A stretch of DNA of 64,000 nt, taken from Seriola aureovittata. Its lineage: Eukaryota > Chordata > Actinopteri > Carangiformes > Carangidae. The notes under the pieces are model-generated. The model did not search any database, was not told the origin of the DNA, and was given only the letters and a program-made list of their open reading frames with translations. The DNA lies in NCBI RefSeq assembly GCF_021018895.1, contig NC_079373.1, forward strand, positions 20,344,501 through 20,408,500, in the 5' to 3' direction. Below are positions 12,241 to 24,531 of this stretch, piece by piece (the stretch's first letter is position 1; every line of letters begins with the position of its first letter). The position numbers were made by a program, and so were the translations under genes.

Positions 12241-15200
12241 TGGCTAATTGTTTTCTCAGCTCCTTACTCTAACTTTATCCACACCAAACCCAAACAAACC
12301 TAATCATGTTGTAATCATTTCTAGGCTTATATCTATACCTAACCACCGATGTTAAATATTTTTACCCAAGACATCAACTTAAAAATCTTTAAACTAATAT
12401 CTCAACATATAACCAGCTTTGCAAAAATGGAGCCACAGACAAAGGCCTTCATAATTCAAATATAACCTTTGGTCTCGCAACTTTGTATTTGTCTTAGCTA
12501 TCTTTGTACAAACTGCTGAGAGTCGTGCTTAGTGGGCGCTGAATTACATGAAGGTCAGCTTTGTTTAAGGTCCTCTGCTCTGTAGCTTAATGTTAACTTT
12601 AGTATGTTTATATACAGTTTGTTTAATACAACACTCCAGGTTATTTACAGCAGTCATAGAGAGCTACATAAATAATTCACGTATTTAGTGTCTTATCGGC
12701 TAAGGTGTTGCTGCATTTGCAGTTTAATCAGTCTAATAATGCCTATACTTGCATTTGCCAGACACTGGACACTTAAAGTCACCTTGAGAATGACCCTTAT
12801 CAGTCACAGTCAACCTATAATTGTTATGATTATTATAATATTACCTATTAATAATATCACCTCACCCATTAGTTAAAGTTACATGTATTTTCTCTTCTGA
12901 AATGATTGTGTATGAGGATCCACAGAATTCATAAACCCTGTCTCTGTACTCTAAGACGTGAGAGAGCAGTAGTAGCAGCACTCAGGGGTGTTACCAAGCA
13001 AAAGGCTGGTGTACCCTGGTAGCCATGCTGTAACCAGTCAGGTCTTACTCTGACACAGCTTTATATTCTGAAACCTATATAACAGCTTGGCCTTTTCAGC
13101 TATCAGGCCTGAGGAAGCATCTAACAGCTGCTCAGCCTATAGCTGCAAGGGCCCTTTCAACCGCTCATCCCTCTTGAGACCACATCATATTTCACATTCA
13201 CTCTCTGGTTGTGTGTGGACGAGGCTGGGCCTTGTTATCTGCCTCCCTGGACAAGAGACGGATTCTTCTCTGGCAGGCTTGATGGAGAAACAAGCACACT
13301 GAATGTTCTTTCCCAGAAGAATGCGAACAATTCTACAAGGGCCTTGTCTCTCCATCAGGGTGGGGCCTGATATACGTCTGTGAGGTGCCAGCACCGGGCA
13401 ACCTTTTGAAAGTAACAACCTGTGAATGTCAGCGAAGCACATGCTCAGGGTTGTACATACAAATGGTCCACAATTCCATGGCAACTGATGCTGTGACGAG
13501 CAGAAGGCAAGTCGTATCACTGTACTATTAGCATGGAAGTTAATTGGAGGGGTTGTGTTTGTCCGCCCATGAGGCCATACCTTCTTAATTATACTACAGA
13601 CAGATGCTTAGCTGACACAATTAAAGATGTAAAACCATCTGCCCAGTAATTGTGTGCAGCTTCTCCAGCTATAGCACAGGTTATCAGATATAGCAGGTGA
13701 GCACAGGTGTTGGTTTTGGCCTCGGTGCAAACACAATGATACCAAAACTGAGAAACTGTTTGTCACCACACTGCAGGGTTCCAGTGCATAACTTCCCCTA
13801 AAATCACAAGTTGTCACTTTTTACTCATTTGTTACATTTTTCCTATTTTCCCTTTTTTTAAGATACTATTTGCAAACTCTGGGTAATCTTTGGGAGCACT
13901 CAAAATGTTTATGATATAGATATTGTTGTGGCCAATTGACAGAGTTTGAAAATTATGCAATGTGTGGCTTGGGACTTTGAAATCCTTGAAAGTTTGATGT
14001 GAGGAAAGAGAATGGGTCTTTACCACACAGAATTTCCCACTGTCTTTTTATTGCGTTAAGATTCGGGACTTCTCACATTGGATTTAATTGGAACTCCTTT
14101 GAGGTCTATTTTCTCTCCCCTCCTATCCATCCGATCCGTCTCCCCATTCCTCGTTTCTGTTTATTTACTGGAACATGACTTACAGGCAAGCACTTCAAGT
14201 TTTCTTCTGGTGTTTAAGTGTAATCTGTGCAGCAACCGCCAAACACTCAATTCCACTACCACCTGCATCGTGTTATATGTGACAGGGATGAACGTGTAAT
14301 TTGGAAGGACTCTGTTTTTGTACTTTCCTCTGTAAATCTATCGGCATACTTCGTGGCTCTGTGTGGGTGTTCACTTACCTTCCTACTGGATGAGCCTGCA
14401 GCTCTGCGCAGTTCACACAGGAAGGCTGACCTTCCTCTGGTCCTGGGTGTGCTGAACTCTTTAGTGGAACTGGCAAGAGGGAGATGAAATGATTGAGCAG
14501 TGTTTGGCTGGGAAGAGAGCCTCTCTTGCATATTCTCACACTACTGTGTTTGATCTGCATATGTGAGTAATCTAGACATTGTTTCGCGGTGGGGCATATT
14601 TACAGAATTACTTGAAGGGGTTGGGGAAAGAAAAGTTTTGGAGTTTTCTTCGGTTATCGAAACTGAAAATGAAGGTGTCGCTTATTTCATTTTTCAACAA
14701 AAATGTAACCTGTCAATTGAATTGAAAGTGAATTGAAGAGGGAGCCAAAGGCAGCAGTAATGTAACAGTGCAAACGTGAGATTTTGTTACTTTCGATACA
14801 CCTCAGTGAAAGCCAACACTGAGTAATGAGCTTGAGTAGTATGCACTCACTGGCTAAACCTCATACCAAGGAGGCAAGGTCTTGGCCCAGCTGATATTTG
14901 TATACCTGCTCTCCACAGTTCTCAGTTTACAGTCATCCTATTAGGTATCCTGGTCTTCACTTTCGTAGAGTGCTCTCCGGTGCAAACGGGTCCGCGGGGG
15001 TTGTTCGTTTGCTGCAGCTGCTTCACTGCACCCTGACAGGCTGACACAAGGCCAAATTTGAGGATGTTTGAGCCTTGGAGAAAAGTCAAAGCATCTACGG
15101 GCCTGGAGAAGAGGTGCTGGCTTGTCGGTCTTGGTGCTGGTAGCTCGTTCTGCTGATTCCCCTCGTCCCACAATCCCCACAGCCCACAGATCCCGCCACT

Positions 15201-18200
15201 TGTTTACCATCTGAACTGCTCACAGCTGCGCCCACGCACGGAGATTAGAGAACGCAAGTGTGGATGTGACAGGATTATGGCTTGTGCTTCCTGTGTGTCA
15301 CCGTTGCTTGTCCCATCAGGGCGTTGAAAAGCAGCCTTTGGATTCTACGGTGGAGTTGGATGATATTGATCATGAAATGATTTCAACTGAGCCACTGATT
15401 TTGGCAAATCTGGAGAGAACGAATCTCAAAAATGTTGAACAATGAAGGCCCATGTCCACTTGGCAGTCTAACGCCTGTTGTTTTGTTTTTTTATGTGTTT
15501 ACCTTTTCCTTATTTTTCTGTTGCTTCAGAGTATTGCAGCTATTTGTGTGGTTCCTATCTTTTCTCCCACATATATCAGAATCAAATGTCAGAGGATAAA
15601 GCTCCACTATTATAACAACTATTCATAGTATCATAACCACAAGTCCACCCTCTCAGTTCAGTCAACCCTGGCGAGAAATCACACAACGCCTGTAGCAGAA
15701 ATATCACTTTGTTTCTCCTTCTTTCTTTGCAAATTTCCAGCTGCCTGGCTGTTACATTCAGTCTGGAATCCTGTCTGTTTTCTGAGCCTCTTGAAGTTTA
15801 AACATTAGCTTTGTAATTAATATGGGGAACAGAGCAGAGCTGAAACGGTGAACAGAGTTTCCCATGGCCTGTCAGAATAAGAAACATTCCTTGGGTTAGC
15901 CCGCGTGTGTTAAATGTGTGATCTAGTTATGAGGCCTCGAAGGTTAGTTTTTATGTCTCGGCCCAGCTGTTTATATTCCTGTCCATCATCCTTCATGTCA
16001 GAACACGCAGGGAGACAAAAGAATCAATTTGAGATGTTTGTTTTTTTCGGTAATAAAATAGAACCTCTCTGATTGACGTAGCAGATATTGTTGGATGTAC
16101 GAGAGGCCTAATTCCTATCTAACTTTTGATTATTTATATATTCAGTTTTAATTTGATTTCTACTTGTGAAAGAAAGAGAAAGAGTTGAACAGGTCCTGTA
16201 CCCAGTCTGAGGCATCCTCTCCTTTCCCTCCCGCATGCCTCCATTCCGCACCGGTCGTGACTAAGCCTTGGAGACTGGTCTGTGTTGACTGTGTTTGCCT
16301 ACCGGTCTCAGATTACACTTCCTAGTTCCCTGGGAAGCGTGGAGCTGAGCATATGAGTAACCAAATACATGCCTCCATCTCACTGCACGCTCTGGTGTGA
16401 AGTATGCAAATGACCAGCACAGATAGCCAAATGTGAAAACCCATGACCGTTTTAATTAGCAGGCCTATTGATAGCACAAATGAATGAATAGCTGAGCTTT
16501 ACAGTGTAGCTGCAGTTTTCCTCCGTTCCTTTTGTGGTTCGCAGCGTTTATGGCTGCATAGCTGCGGTGCCTGCTCTACTCTTGTTATGAAAGGCATGAA
16601 GGTGGGAGAAGTGGCATTCGAGTTGGGATTTGAGAGGTTTCCTAAATCAAATAGCTGCAGCAAGTGCTGGCAGGCAGCTCAAATCGACCATGTTTGACAC
16701 CCATAAGCAAGCAGTCTGGGCACAGGCTCAGACTTCCCTGGAGCTGTTACTAACATGAATTTCATGAGAAAAAGACCTTTTGTCATCAGCACATATTCCC
16801 CTGAGTAGTCTCAGAGAGAGATTCTGAGTTAATTTTTTCATTGGCTGTGCTATTTTGCACTTTGAAAAACCAATTCATTTGAAATCCCTTGTCATGATTG
16901 GAATGAATCTGACATAAGCCAGTAGATTCAGAAATGTAAGGGGGGCTCAGATTCGGTTAATCCCTGACTCATCTTTTTTGGGCAGAAATGAGGGTTGTCT
17001 TGGCAGCACAACTGAGCAGACTGGGACCAGTATTAATCTTGGAGCAGAACCTCTGATCTAGAATCACGTCAACCCTTTAGATTACATAATTTGAGGTCAA
17101 GTGGAGCTAGATTTAGCTGCTCTATTTCAGTTTAACTCGAGCAGATAGACGGTGAAAACTGCTTTTACTACAATGTACAATATGATAAAGCACATATTGT
17201 CCAGTTTAACTCGGACGGAAGGACGGAAAACATTCAGCTCAAAGTGGTATTTAATATTTCCAACATGCATAAAGATATAAAGAGTATTTATATTTGAGAC
17301 ATCTATCATTTACTGGTAGCATACTGTATAGTGGTCAAAATTTATGGCCTGTAGTGAGGCCGGCAAAAACAGAGGATGCAGCATGCACATGTTGCACTTC
17401 AAATCTCAGTTCTCTGAGTCCCAGGACACCGCAGAAGTGATGAATTTGACGGAGGACATGATGTTTTTCCAGCGCGCTGCGTATTAATATGTCAATCTCT
17501 TTAGTGTTGAAGAGAGGACAACATGGAATTTGTATGTTTACTGGCTCTGAGGATGATCGGCTTCTGGAGTCGGTGAAAATCTGTATCAGTTGTGGGAGCT
17601 GAGATGAAGTGTTCAGCTGCACAGAAGCGGCCCGACTGTCAGAGGCAGAAGTGATTCAAATGCCAGATGGTTTGGAGTCGGCCTCTGCCAGAAGCAAGTT
17701 TAGTTTCAGTCAAGAAATGTTTGTGTACTGAGCTGTGAGGCTCTGTCTGCTGCTGTGAATGGACACATGACTGTCTCCGTTCCTGTGTATATGAATAGCC
17801 TAGAACTGAGTTTGCAAAGGCTCATAATGAGCATATCCAGACAATAACAGATATCAAACAGAGTAAAGCAGCTATTCATCCACTCATCATTGTGTTGACG
17901 TGCAATGACAATCTATTATTACTGTCATTTCAGGTAATTATATTTCCTGCTTAAGACAAACATGATGTTTATAGACTGTGTTCTTCATAACACCTCTCAT
18001 GATATCATCATACGACTGCTGTACCGCCAGACTTACCTGTTGCGAGTTAGACCCGAGGCTTCACGTTCCCGTCTTTTGTTCATAGCTGTGGTTTGCAAAC
18101 AGACACAGTAATGATGAACGCTCCTGGCAAAGGCTCAGTCCTTTTCGAAACATGAATGAAAGAATACACTTGTCTGGTGCTTTTAAGTGTGTGGCGAAAC

Positions 18201-18874
18201 AGCCTAATTTTATGAATGGACTTGTTTCCCTGCATCTTGCTTGCACTTTAATTGCTATTCACAGCGGTGCACAGGGCAGACACACACACTCAAAACATCT
18301 TTGATGAGGAAATTCTAGTTGGAGGCATCACAGTGTGACTACAGAATGAATATGGCACTTTTGTATTACTGGAAGCGCTTCAAAATGGGCTTATACACAC
18401 ATTTATAAATAGATCAAGAATGTGAATACTACCTCTATAGTTATTGCCCTTGTAATCTGTATTTCTAATCTCCCTGTGAAGGGAAGCTGACCATTATTGG
18501 TGCCCTTTGAAGGTCACGTGTCGCATTACTGTAACAATACACTGACTGTCAGGAAATGTAGTGAAGTTCTGCGGGGCTCTAAACACATGTTCGAAGTAGC
18601 ACTGTGATGCTCCAACCAGATGATGGCAAGGAAAAGACGGTTATGCTAGTCTGATGACAGAGGGATGAATATGATGGTGTTTAGAGAAACTCAAAGTCAA
18701 GTGTTGTCACCAAACAGAAGAGACATACTTAAGCATGATGACAGAGCAACAGCTGAAGTGCTTGAAGTGAGCCAGAAAAAAATGAAAGGAAGTGCAAGTG
18801 ATTAGGTTTGGTGGAATCGCTCAGAAGGATTTACATCATGTTAGGTATTAAACTGCTGGAGTACAAGATAACAT

Positions 18875-19170
18875 GCGACTGATGATTATTTTCGTTATCC
18901 GTTAATCAATTTATTGCTTAGTCTAAAAAATGTAATGAAAATAGTATAAAATGTCCGTCTTCATGCGCTTGTTTTGTCCAACAATCCCAAAGATATTAAT
19001 TTTACAACAATATAAAATACAGAGACGCTGCAAGTCTTCACTTATAAGAAGCTTAAACCAACACAAGTTGGTATTTTTGCTTAATAAATAGCGTAAACCA
19101 TTATTCAGTTGTCAAAATAGCTATTGAGAAATTCTCAGGTCAATTGACTAAGCTAAAATGACTAATCCTA
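18875..19170 (+). repeat. Degenerate interspersed repeat (GATTAATCGATTA type)
   Basis: Contains gatgattattttcgttatcc, then cttgttttgtccaacaatcc, caaagatatt and aagaagcttaaacc in the order found in a common fish repeat that begins and ends with AATCGATTA-type units. About 300 bp, diverged. Confidence 0.65.
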
Positions 19171-20353
19171 TTAGCATAATGGGTGGATTGAAGTGATAGA
19201 ATCACCTTATTCTCTTGATTACTAACCCTTATTTCCCAAAATGTAGAGCTATTGCTTTAAAAATAAGCCTAGCATATGCTCTCTGTTTTTATTGACGGTG
19301 GTGAACTTCCTCTAACTGCTAGCCTAAATATTGTGCACACGATGACCGACAAATAACGGAGAAATAAGAGTTAATTAGTTTACTTTTGTTGTCAGTATGA
19401 TGTATTTGAACCCTACAGGCAGCTACTGCGTTGCTTTGTAATTAGCATCATAGTCATAGTGTAATGCAGCCATCTCCAGTGAGGAGCATAATGAGTATAA
19501 GTGGGCTGCGAAGGTGATCATTAACTGTCAAGAACAAAGACGGAGTGGAAGTCGTCATAAGGCAAACAAGGAGAAATGAGCAGAGACATAAAACAGTCAA
19601 ATCCAGCTATTATTGCTGTAGGATTTTGGAAGTGGTGGAGTGGGTGTGGCAGGCTATAAGTTTGAATGACTTAAATGTTCTTGCTTGCACGTCCATTATT
19701 GCGGAGATTTCCTCTGCTCAGGGAGAAAGATTGCGTCCTGCACTCCCTCCTGCTCTGTGCCAAGCCTACTGATGGATGGGAGGGGGAGATGGGTCGGGAT
19801 ATTAACTTTCATCTCCAGGGTTGTCCACTGAGCATCAGTCATTTCTGAGCCGGAGACTGACGGAGGACAAAATGTTATTTGAGGACTCACACATGCAAAC
19901 TTACAGTCATTCTGGTTACTCTATGCTTCTATGGTGGATAAGAAGCAGAACAAACAGTGTTCTGTGTTATATTCACAGAGAAAATGAACATTTGGACAAC
20001 ATATTATTGTCTGTTCTATTCTATTCTTTGTTTTAAACAGAATAAATAATGTGGTTTTTCCTCCGTGACTGAACTAAAAAGAAAAATAGGCACCACAAGT
20101 TTTGATTAATATTAATTTACAACATTCTCATTCATCCAGTCTGTTTTCAAATCAATTCTTATTTATAGTCTATGAATTTTTATGACTGGCGGTGACAGTG
20201 TTTACAGTGTACAAAGGCAGTGCTGTCAAACTTGTAGCCTAGTGGCCTAATCTCTGGCTCTATTTTTAGATTAGAGGATGATGTAATACAACCAGTGAGA
20301 AGCAAAGGCATGCTGTGTGTGTATGCAGACTGGGGGGTTGGGGTGGGAGGGGT

Positions 20354-20404
20354 TGTGTGCGCGTGTGTGTGTGTGTGTGTGTGAGAGAGAGTGAGTGAGT
20401 GTGT
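20354..20404 (+). repeat. (TG)n / (GAGT)n microsatellite
   Basis: Imperfect TG repeat passing into GAGA and GTGA units. Confidence 0.9.
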
Positions 20405-21494
20405 AAAGGCTTACATGCATGTGTGTAATTCTTGTGTGAATTCTGTGAATGTGTGAAATCCTGCTATCTTATCCAGATGTCCAGACGATTTTGAGTGCGT
20501 GCCGAGCCAAAGCCGTTTGGATTTCTCTTCTTTGTGTTATCCAGTGAAAATTGTTTGTTTGCAATTTGAGTCATGTAGAAGAGAAAAACAGGACTTTGTC
20601 TAAATCATATTCAATAACTCCAATCTTTGGGGGTCTCTCCGTCACCATTCTCTGCCCAACAGAAACACATGCTGCAGCCTCTCCCGTTGAGTGGCCACAT
20701 GAGTCTCTGCAGGAGGCTACTGTCATTACTGTCGTATTATGGGACAGGTTTATTGTTGTCATTAAACTGGGTTAGAGTCTGAGGGGGGACGTATGCCACA
20801 GCACAGCCTGCCTGAGCTGCACCGTCATTGGGCAGCTCACACAAACGCATACTGTGACCCAGCATGTCTGTGAGCAGTTGCTCCCCCATTTCCTTCAAAG
20901 ACCTCAAAGTGTGCTCGATGTTTACTGCGAGCTTTCTCACAAGTGTGTCATAAAGCTCATAGCATCCTTTCATTTCCCATGTGTAGTCCTTGATGTGTCT
21001 CCACAACCTGCATGTCTTTACAGTCACATAAAAATCCCACAGGGGTGGGGGGGTCGCTTTTGTCCCTGCTGTGCACCAGGAGAGAGACATAGCAAGAGAA
21101 CTTAACTTAGCTCACGTAAGAAAGATTTGATTTCACCATTAAGTGAATTATGAACCCTCTGAGACCATCCTCTCAAGTTCCTGTTCCTTTTTAAGTACGG
21201 TTCACGAGGCTTTCAACAAGGAGCTTGAGATGAACTGCTTTCGTCTTCTCTGCCTCTAGAAACAGTCTCAATGCTGATGAGCTGCCACCCCTCTGCTTGT
21301 CCTCCGTCGTTAACTTGAAAACCATGAGAAGGGTCAAAGAGTAGAGTGTAAGAATTCAGGGCTTGTTTTGTTTTAACATGCTCTTGTCAGACTTTCTGGG
21401 GTTGATGAGTTTGCAGCTGATGTGATACAGATCTCAACTGGTTCCTCTTTGTTAAGATTTCCAGAAATCCCCCCCCTGCGCATGAGACCCTGTA

Positions 21495-21655
21495 AAAACA
21501 GAAAATTATTAGGCATCTATTTTGATAATTTTTGAAGCCATATCTCATGAAAAAAAAGCCTAGATTAAATTACATAAAAAAATGAATCAATAGTGTTCGA
21601 AAACAATCAACAGATTAACTGATGATAAAAAGGTTATCTAGTCGCAGTCCTACCT
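21495..21655 (+). repeat. Fragment of the GATTAATCGATTA-type repeat
   Basis: Ends aacagattaactgatgataa, then ttatctagtcgcagtcct, like the 3' end of the repeat at 18875. Short and AT-rich, so weakly supported. Confidence 0.4.
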
Positions 21656-22729
21656 ATAAAGTTCATCTATGATATTTGGTCTCACTGCTTCCAAAAATTA
21701 TTTAGTTTTAGTCATTTCAAAAGGAACGGGAGCAGTGATTTATTATATCTTTTTATATTTTGAAACACTCTCCAATGATGAATGAAAGATGTCATCGTGG
21801 TTCCCTTTGCACTTAACCCATTCACCTGATGTCACACTTGATGCACCTGGAATCTGTGGCTTGCTGGTGCAGTTGAACTCTGCACGGATAAGTGTCCGTG
21901 CACCAAGAAAAATGGCTGTGAAGAGTCTGAAGCGAACACGCCGGCCCAAATTTAGTGTAGAACGTAACCTTGAAATTCTCCTTCATCTGTGTTTGCTCGC
22001 AGCGTGCCGTCGCAGGCCCCCACCACTTGCCAGACACAAAAGAAACTGCAAGCCTGACTGCACATCAATTTACTCTGCACGGCAATCAACCACAGCATCT
22101 TAAGTCCTTGTGGAGATAAACAGGAACAGGCCTCGGATGCCTGACAACTATTTGAGTGACGTTCATGTATTCTCTGTTACTACTTTTGATCATGTTGCCG
22201 TTATTATTGACAAACAAATTAAGAACCATTGATTGAGTCATTGGTAATGAGTATTGGCTGACTCCCCACTGACACGGTCGATCAGAGCATTCCTTTTTTG
22301 ATTTTATGATCGATGTTGATGCCGTCTTATCTGTACTGTCTTAGAGGAACTAGTGCTCGACAGTATTTTGCATGTAAACTACAAGCTACTACAGATCGCC
22401 TTTACAGTTTGTGTGTGTGGATTTTAGAGTCAAATTCACTTACAGAGGAAATGATGTAGCTGATATCTAAATGCTTGTGTTGGAAAAGGGCCTTCTCTGT
22501 CTGTGCTGGCACTGCAGCCTTCAGCCCCGATCATGCCTGACTGAGGCAGAGCCAAACCCAGAGCCTGCTGTTTTCACTGCAGCGAGGAGTTGGCAGGGTG
22601 TGAAAAGGAGGCCAGCTGACCTCTGTACCTGCTTCCCTTTCATCATGTGTTGCCATTGGGACTGGGACTACATTGGTTTTCATGAACTAGCTCAGCACCC
22701 TGGACAGTTGAGTACAAAGCTCAAGCTTT

Positions 22730-22734
<5 letters not shown>

Positions 22735-22811
<77 letters not shown>
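22735..22811 (+). repeat. (AG)n microsatellite, about 38 units, uninterrupted
   Basis: A pure AG run in the long 5' intron. Any apparent reading frame through it (RERERE/SLSLSL) is an artefact of the repeat. Confidence 0.97.
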
Positions 22812-22814
<3 letters not shown>

Positions 22815-24124
22815 AATTGGTCATGTGTGTCCTTCAGGAAGTAACTAAGTCCTGACTCATTCCTTACAAAATAAAAGTTAGGTCCCAAACAAAAGTTTAT
22901 TGACAATTCTTTTTTTGATCAGAAACACGTATTCATTTTTAATATTTAGTTTATTTAATCACTCACGCTAATTATTGGGATACTCTTTCTACATGCTGAA
23001 TGTGGAAGAGTTACATAGGGGATCCTGTTTGCTGAGCCACTGTGAGTTTCCAACAAGCAAGGCGAGTTTCTCCTCGTTGCCCTGCAGATAATGCAAACCA
23101 GAACCACTGCTTGGCTGAAAATGTATAAGTCAGCAAATAGACTGTTTTTTTTGCAGTCAACATCCCCACTTTTGTCCCTATGCTTTGTGATATTTCTTTA
23201 ACCCTTTTCCTCTCCATTATCTCCCCCTTTAAACTTGCACTGATGTTGAGTAAAGGCTTTTAAAGGGTGCTCATGCTGCTCAATAAATACAGTCAGAGTT
23301 AATGGGAGAGACCATCAAGACATTCCAGTCATGACAGCTGAGCCATAGACGCCAAAGAACATGAATGATCTCGTCCCCCTGGGGGTTAAAAAGCAGAACA
23401 CATAAAGCTCAACTGCCACAAGTCACAGCAGGTAAAACAACAACGGCAGCAAGTCAGCTCTCACTCAGTATTTACACAGGAAGCTATAACAAACCAGGGG
23501 CCAGTGACAGTGGAGAAATCTGTTGGTCATCTCTGGCTTCTTCTCACTAATGTCAGATTATTTCTTGAATGAATAGGATTGTGTTGAGTGTGACAGTATT
23601 TTTTGGGATGAACTGACTATTTCCTGCGTCTGGGGTCTGTCTGGACAGATTCTGTGCCACATGAAATGTCTACACACATGTGCCCTGTGCGTTTCCTGTT
23701 TGGCTTTGTGTGGGCTCAGTGCTCTTCCTGTGTCTGGCAGCCGCGTACCTAGACAGATAAGGGCTTGTTTGAGGTCAAGTCGCTGCATAGAAATGACAGC
23801 GAGACCTTAAATGACACGTTCTTTATCCTTAATTGCAGTTTTGATCGCTCGTCTGACCAGCTGTAATACATATGGTTGTTTAGTTAGAGAATTTTAGGGC
23901 CCATTTCATTAAGAGGGCGCCAAAAGAGGCAAGAGTCTCTTAAGTTTGGTGGATTGTACAGTGTTGATGTCATTCGAGCGTTCGAAAGCTGTAATCTTGT
24001 ACATTTGCTTTTATGCTCTGTTGCAACATGTGGTAATATTTTATACAGGACTAAACTTTGCAGCAGAATGTGGAAGTATCTTCTCAGATTCACTCAGTTT
24101 TATTTCTCTCCCTCTCGCTGACAG

Positions 24125-24252
24125 AATGAAGATGCCTGAGGCCTGAGTTAAAGCCCTCCACCAGAGAGAGTGTGTTCCAGGGCTGGGGCTGGACCCAGAG
24201 GCCCCTGGCTCAGGGGGTGAAGGGCCCTCACAGCCCTGTGTGAGTCTGGACC
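24125..24252 (+). other. mical3: 5' UTR part of first coding exon, with a short upstream ORF
   Basis: A pyrimidine-rich acceptor ends in ctcgctgacag at 24124, so the exon starts at 24125. The leader before the ATG at 24253 carries an upstream ATG at 24126 that opens a 6-codon ORF (MKMPEA) with its stop at 24144-24146, in a different frame from the main ORF. The main ATG has a strong context (accATGG). The start is chosen because it is the first ATG in frame with the domain and its distance to the conserved [12 protein letters not shown] stretch suits the family. Confidence 0.75.
24126..24146 (+). promoter_or_regulatory. Upstream ORF of 6 codons in the mical3 leader
   Basis: ATG AAG ATG CCT GAG GCC TGA, beginning one base after the acceptor and ending about 106 nt before the main ATG, in another frame. 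Such uORFs usually lower translation of the main frame; the effect here is inference. Confidence 0.5.
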
Positions 24253-24531
24253 ATGGGGGATGGAGGCACTGGTGCAACTGGAGGAGATGGGGTGAACCGG
24301 TCCCACGTGCTGTTTGACAACTTCGTCCAGGCGAGCACGTTTAAGGGCACGCTCAAGGCCTTCCAGGAGCTGTGTGACCACCTGGAAGTCAAGCCCACCG
24401 AGTACAGGGTCTTCTATCACAAGCTCAAGTCCAAACTCAACTACTGGAAGGCCAAGGCGCTCTGGGCCAAGTTAGACAAGAGGGCCAGCCATAAGGAGTA
24501 CAAGAAGGGTCGTGCCTGTGCCAACTCAAAA
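24253..24531 (+). CDS. mical3: mical3 exon c1: N-terminus of monooxygenase domain
   Basis: Codes residues 1-93, starting [11 protein letters not shown] and running into the conserved [20 protein letters not shown] and [19 protein letters not shown]. It ends in frame (phase 0) at a consensus donor (AAA|GTAAGC). This N-terminal helical segment precedes the FAD-binding Rossmann fold in MICAL structures. The extreme N-terminus is Gly-rich and differs from mammals, as expected for this variable part. Confidence 0.96.

Larger units (their letters stand above)
7856..24124 (+). other. mical3: Probable long 5' UTR intron of mical3
   Basis: Bounded by a good donor at 7856 and the acceptor at 24124. 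It holds only repeats and microsatellites that I can name; no conserved coding exon is seen on either strand. Enhancers could be present but cannot be recognised from one sequence. Confidence 0.45.

Noticed and set aside
22471..22815. Open frame ending in an RERERE run
   Set aside because: Produced by the (AG)n microsatellite, which has no stops in any frame.
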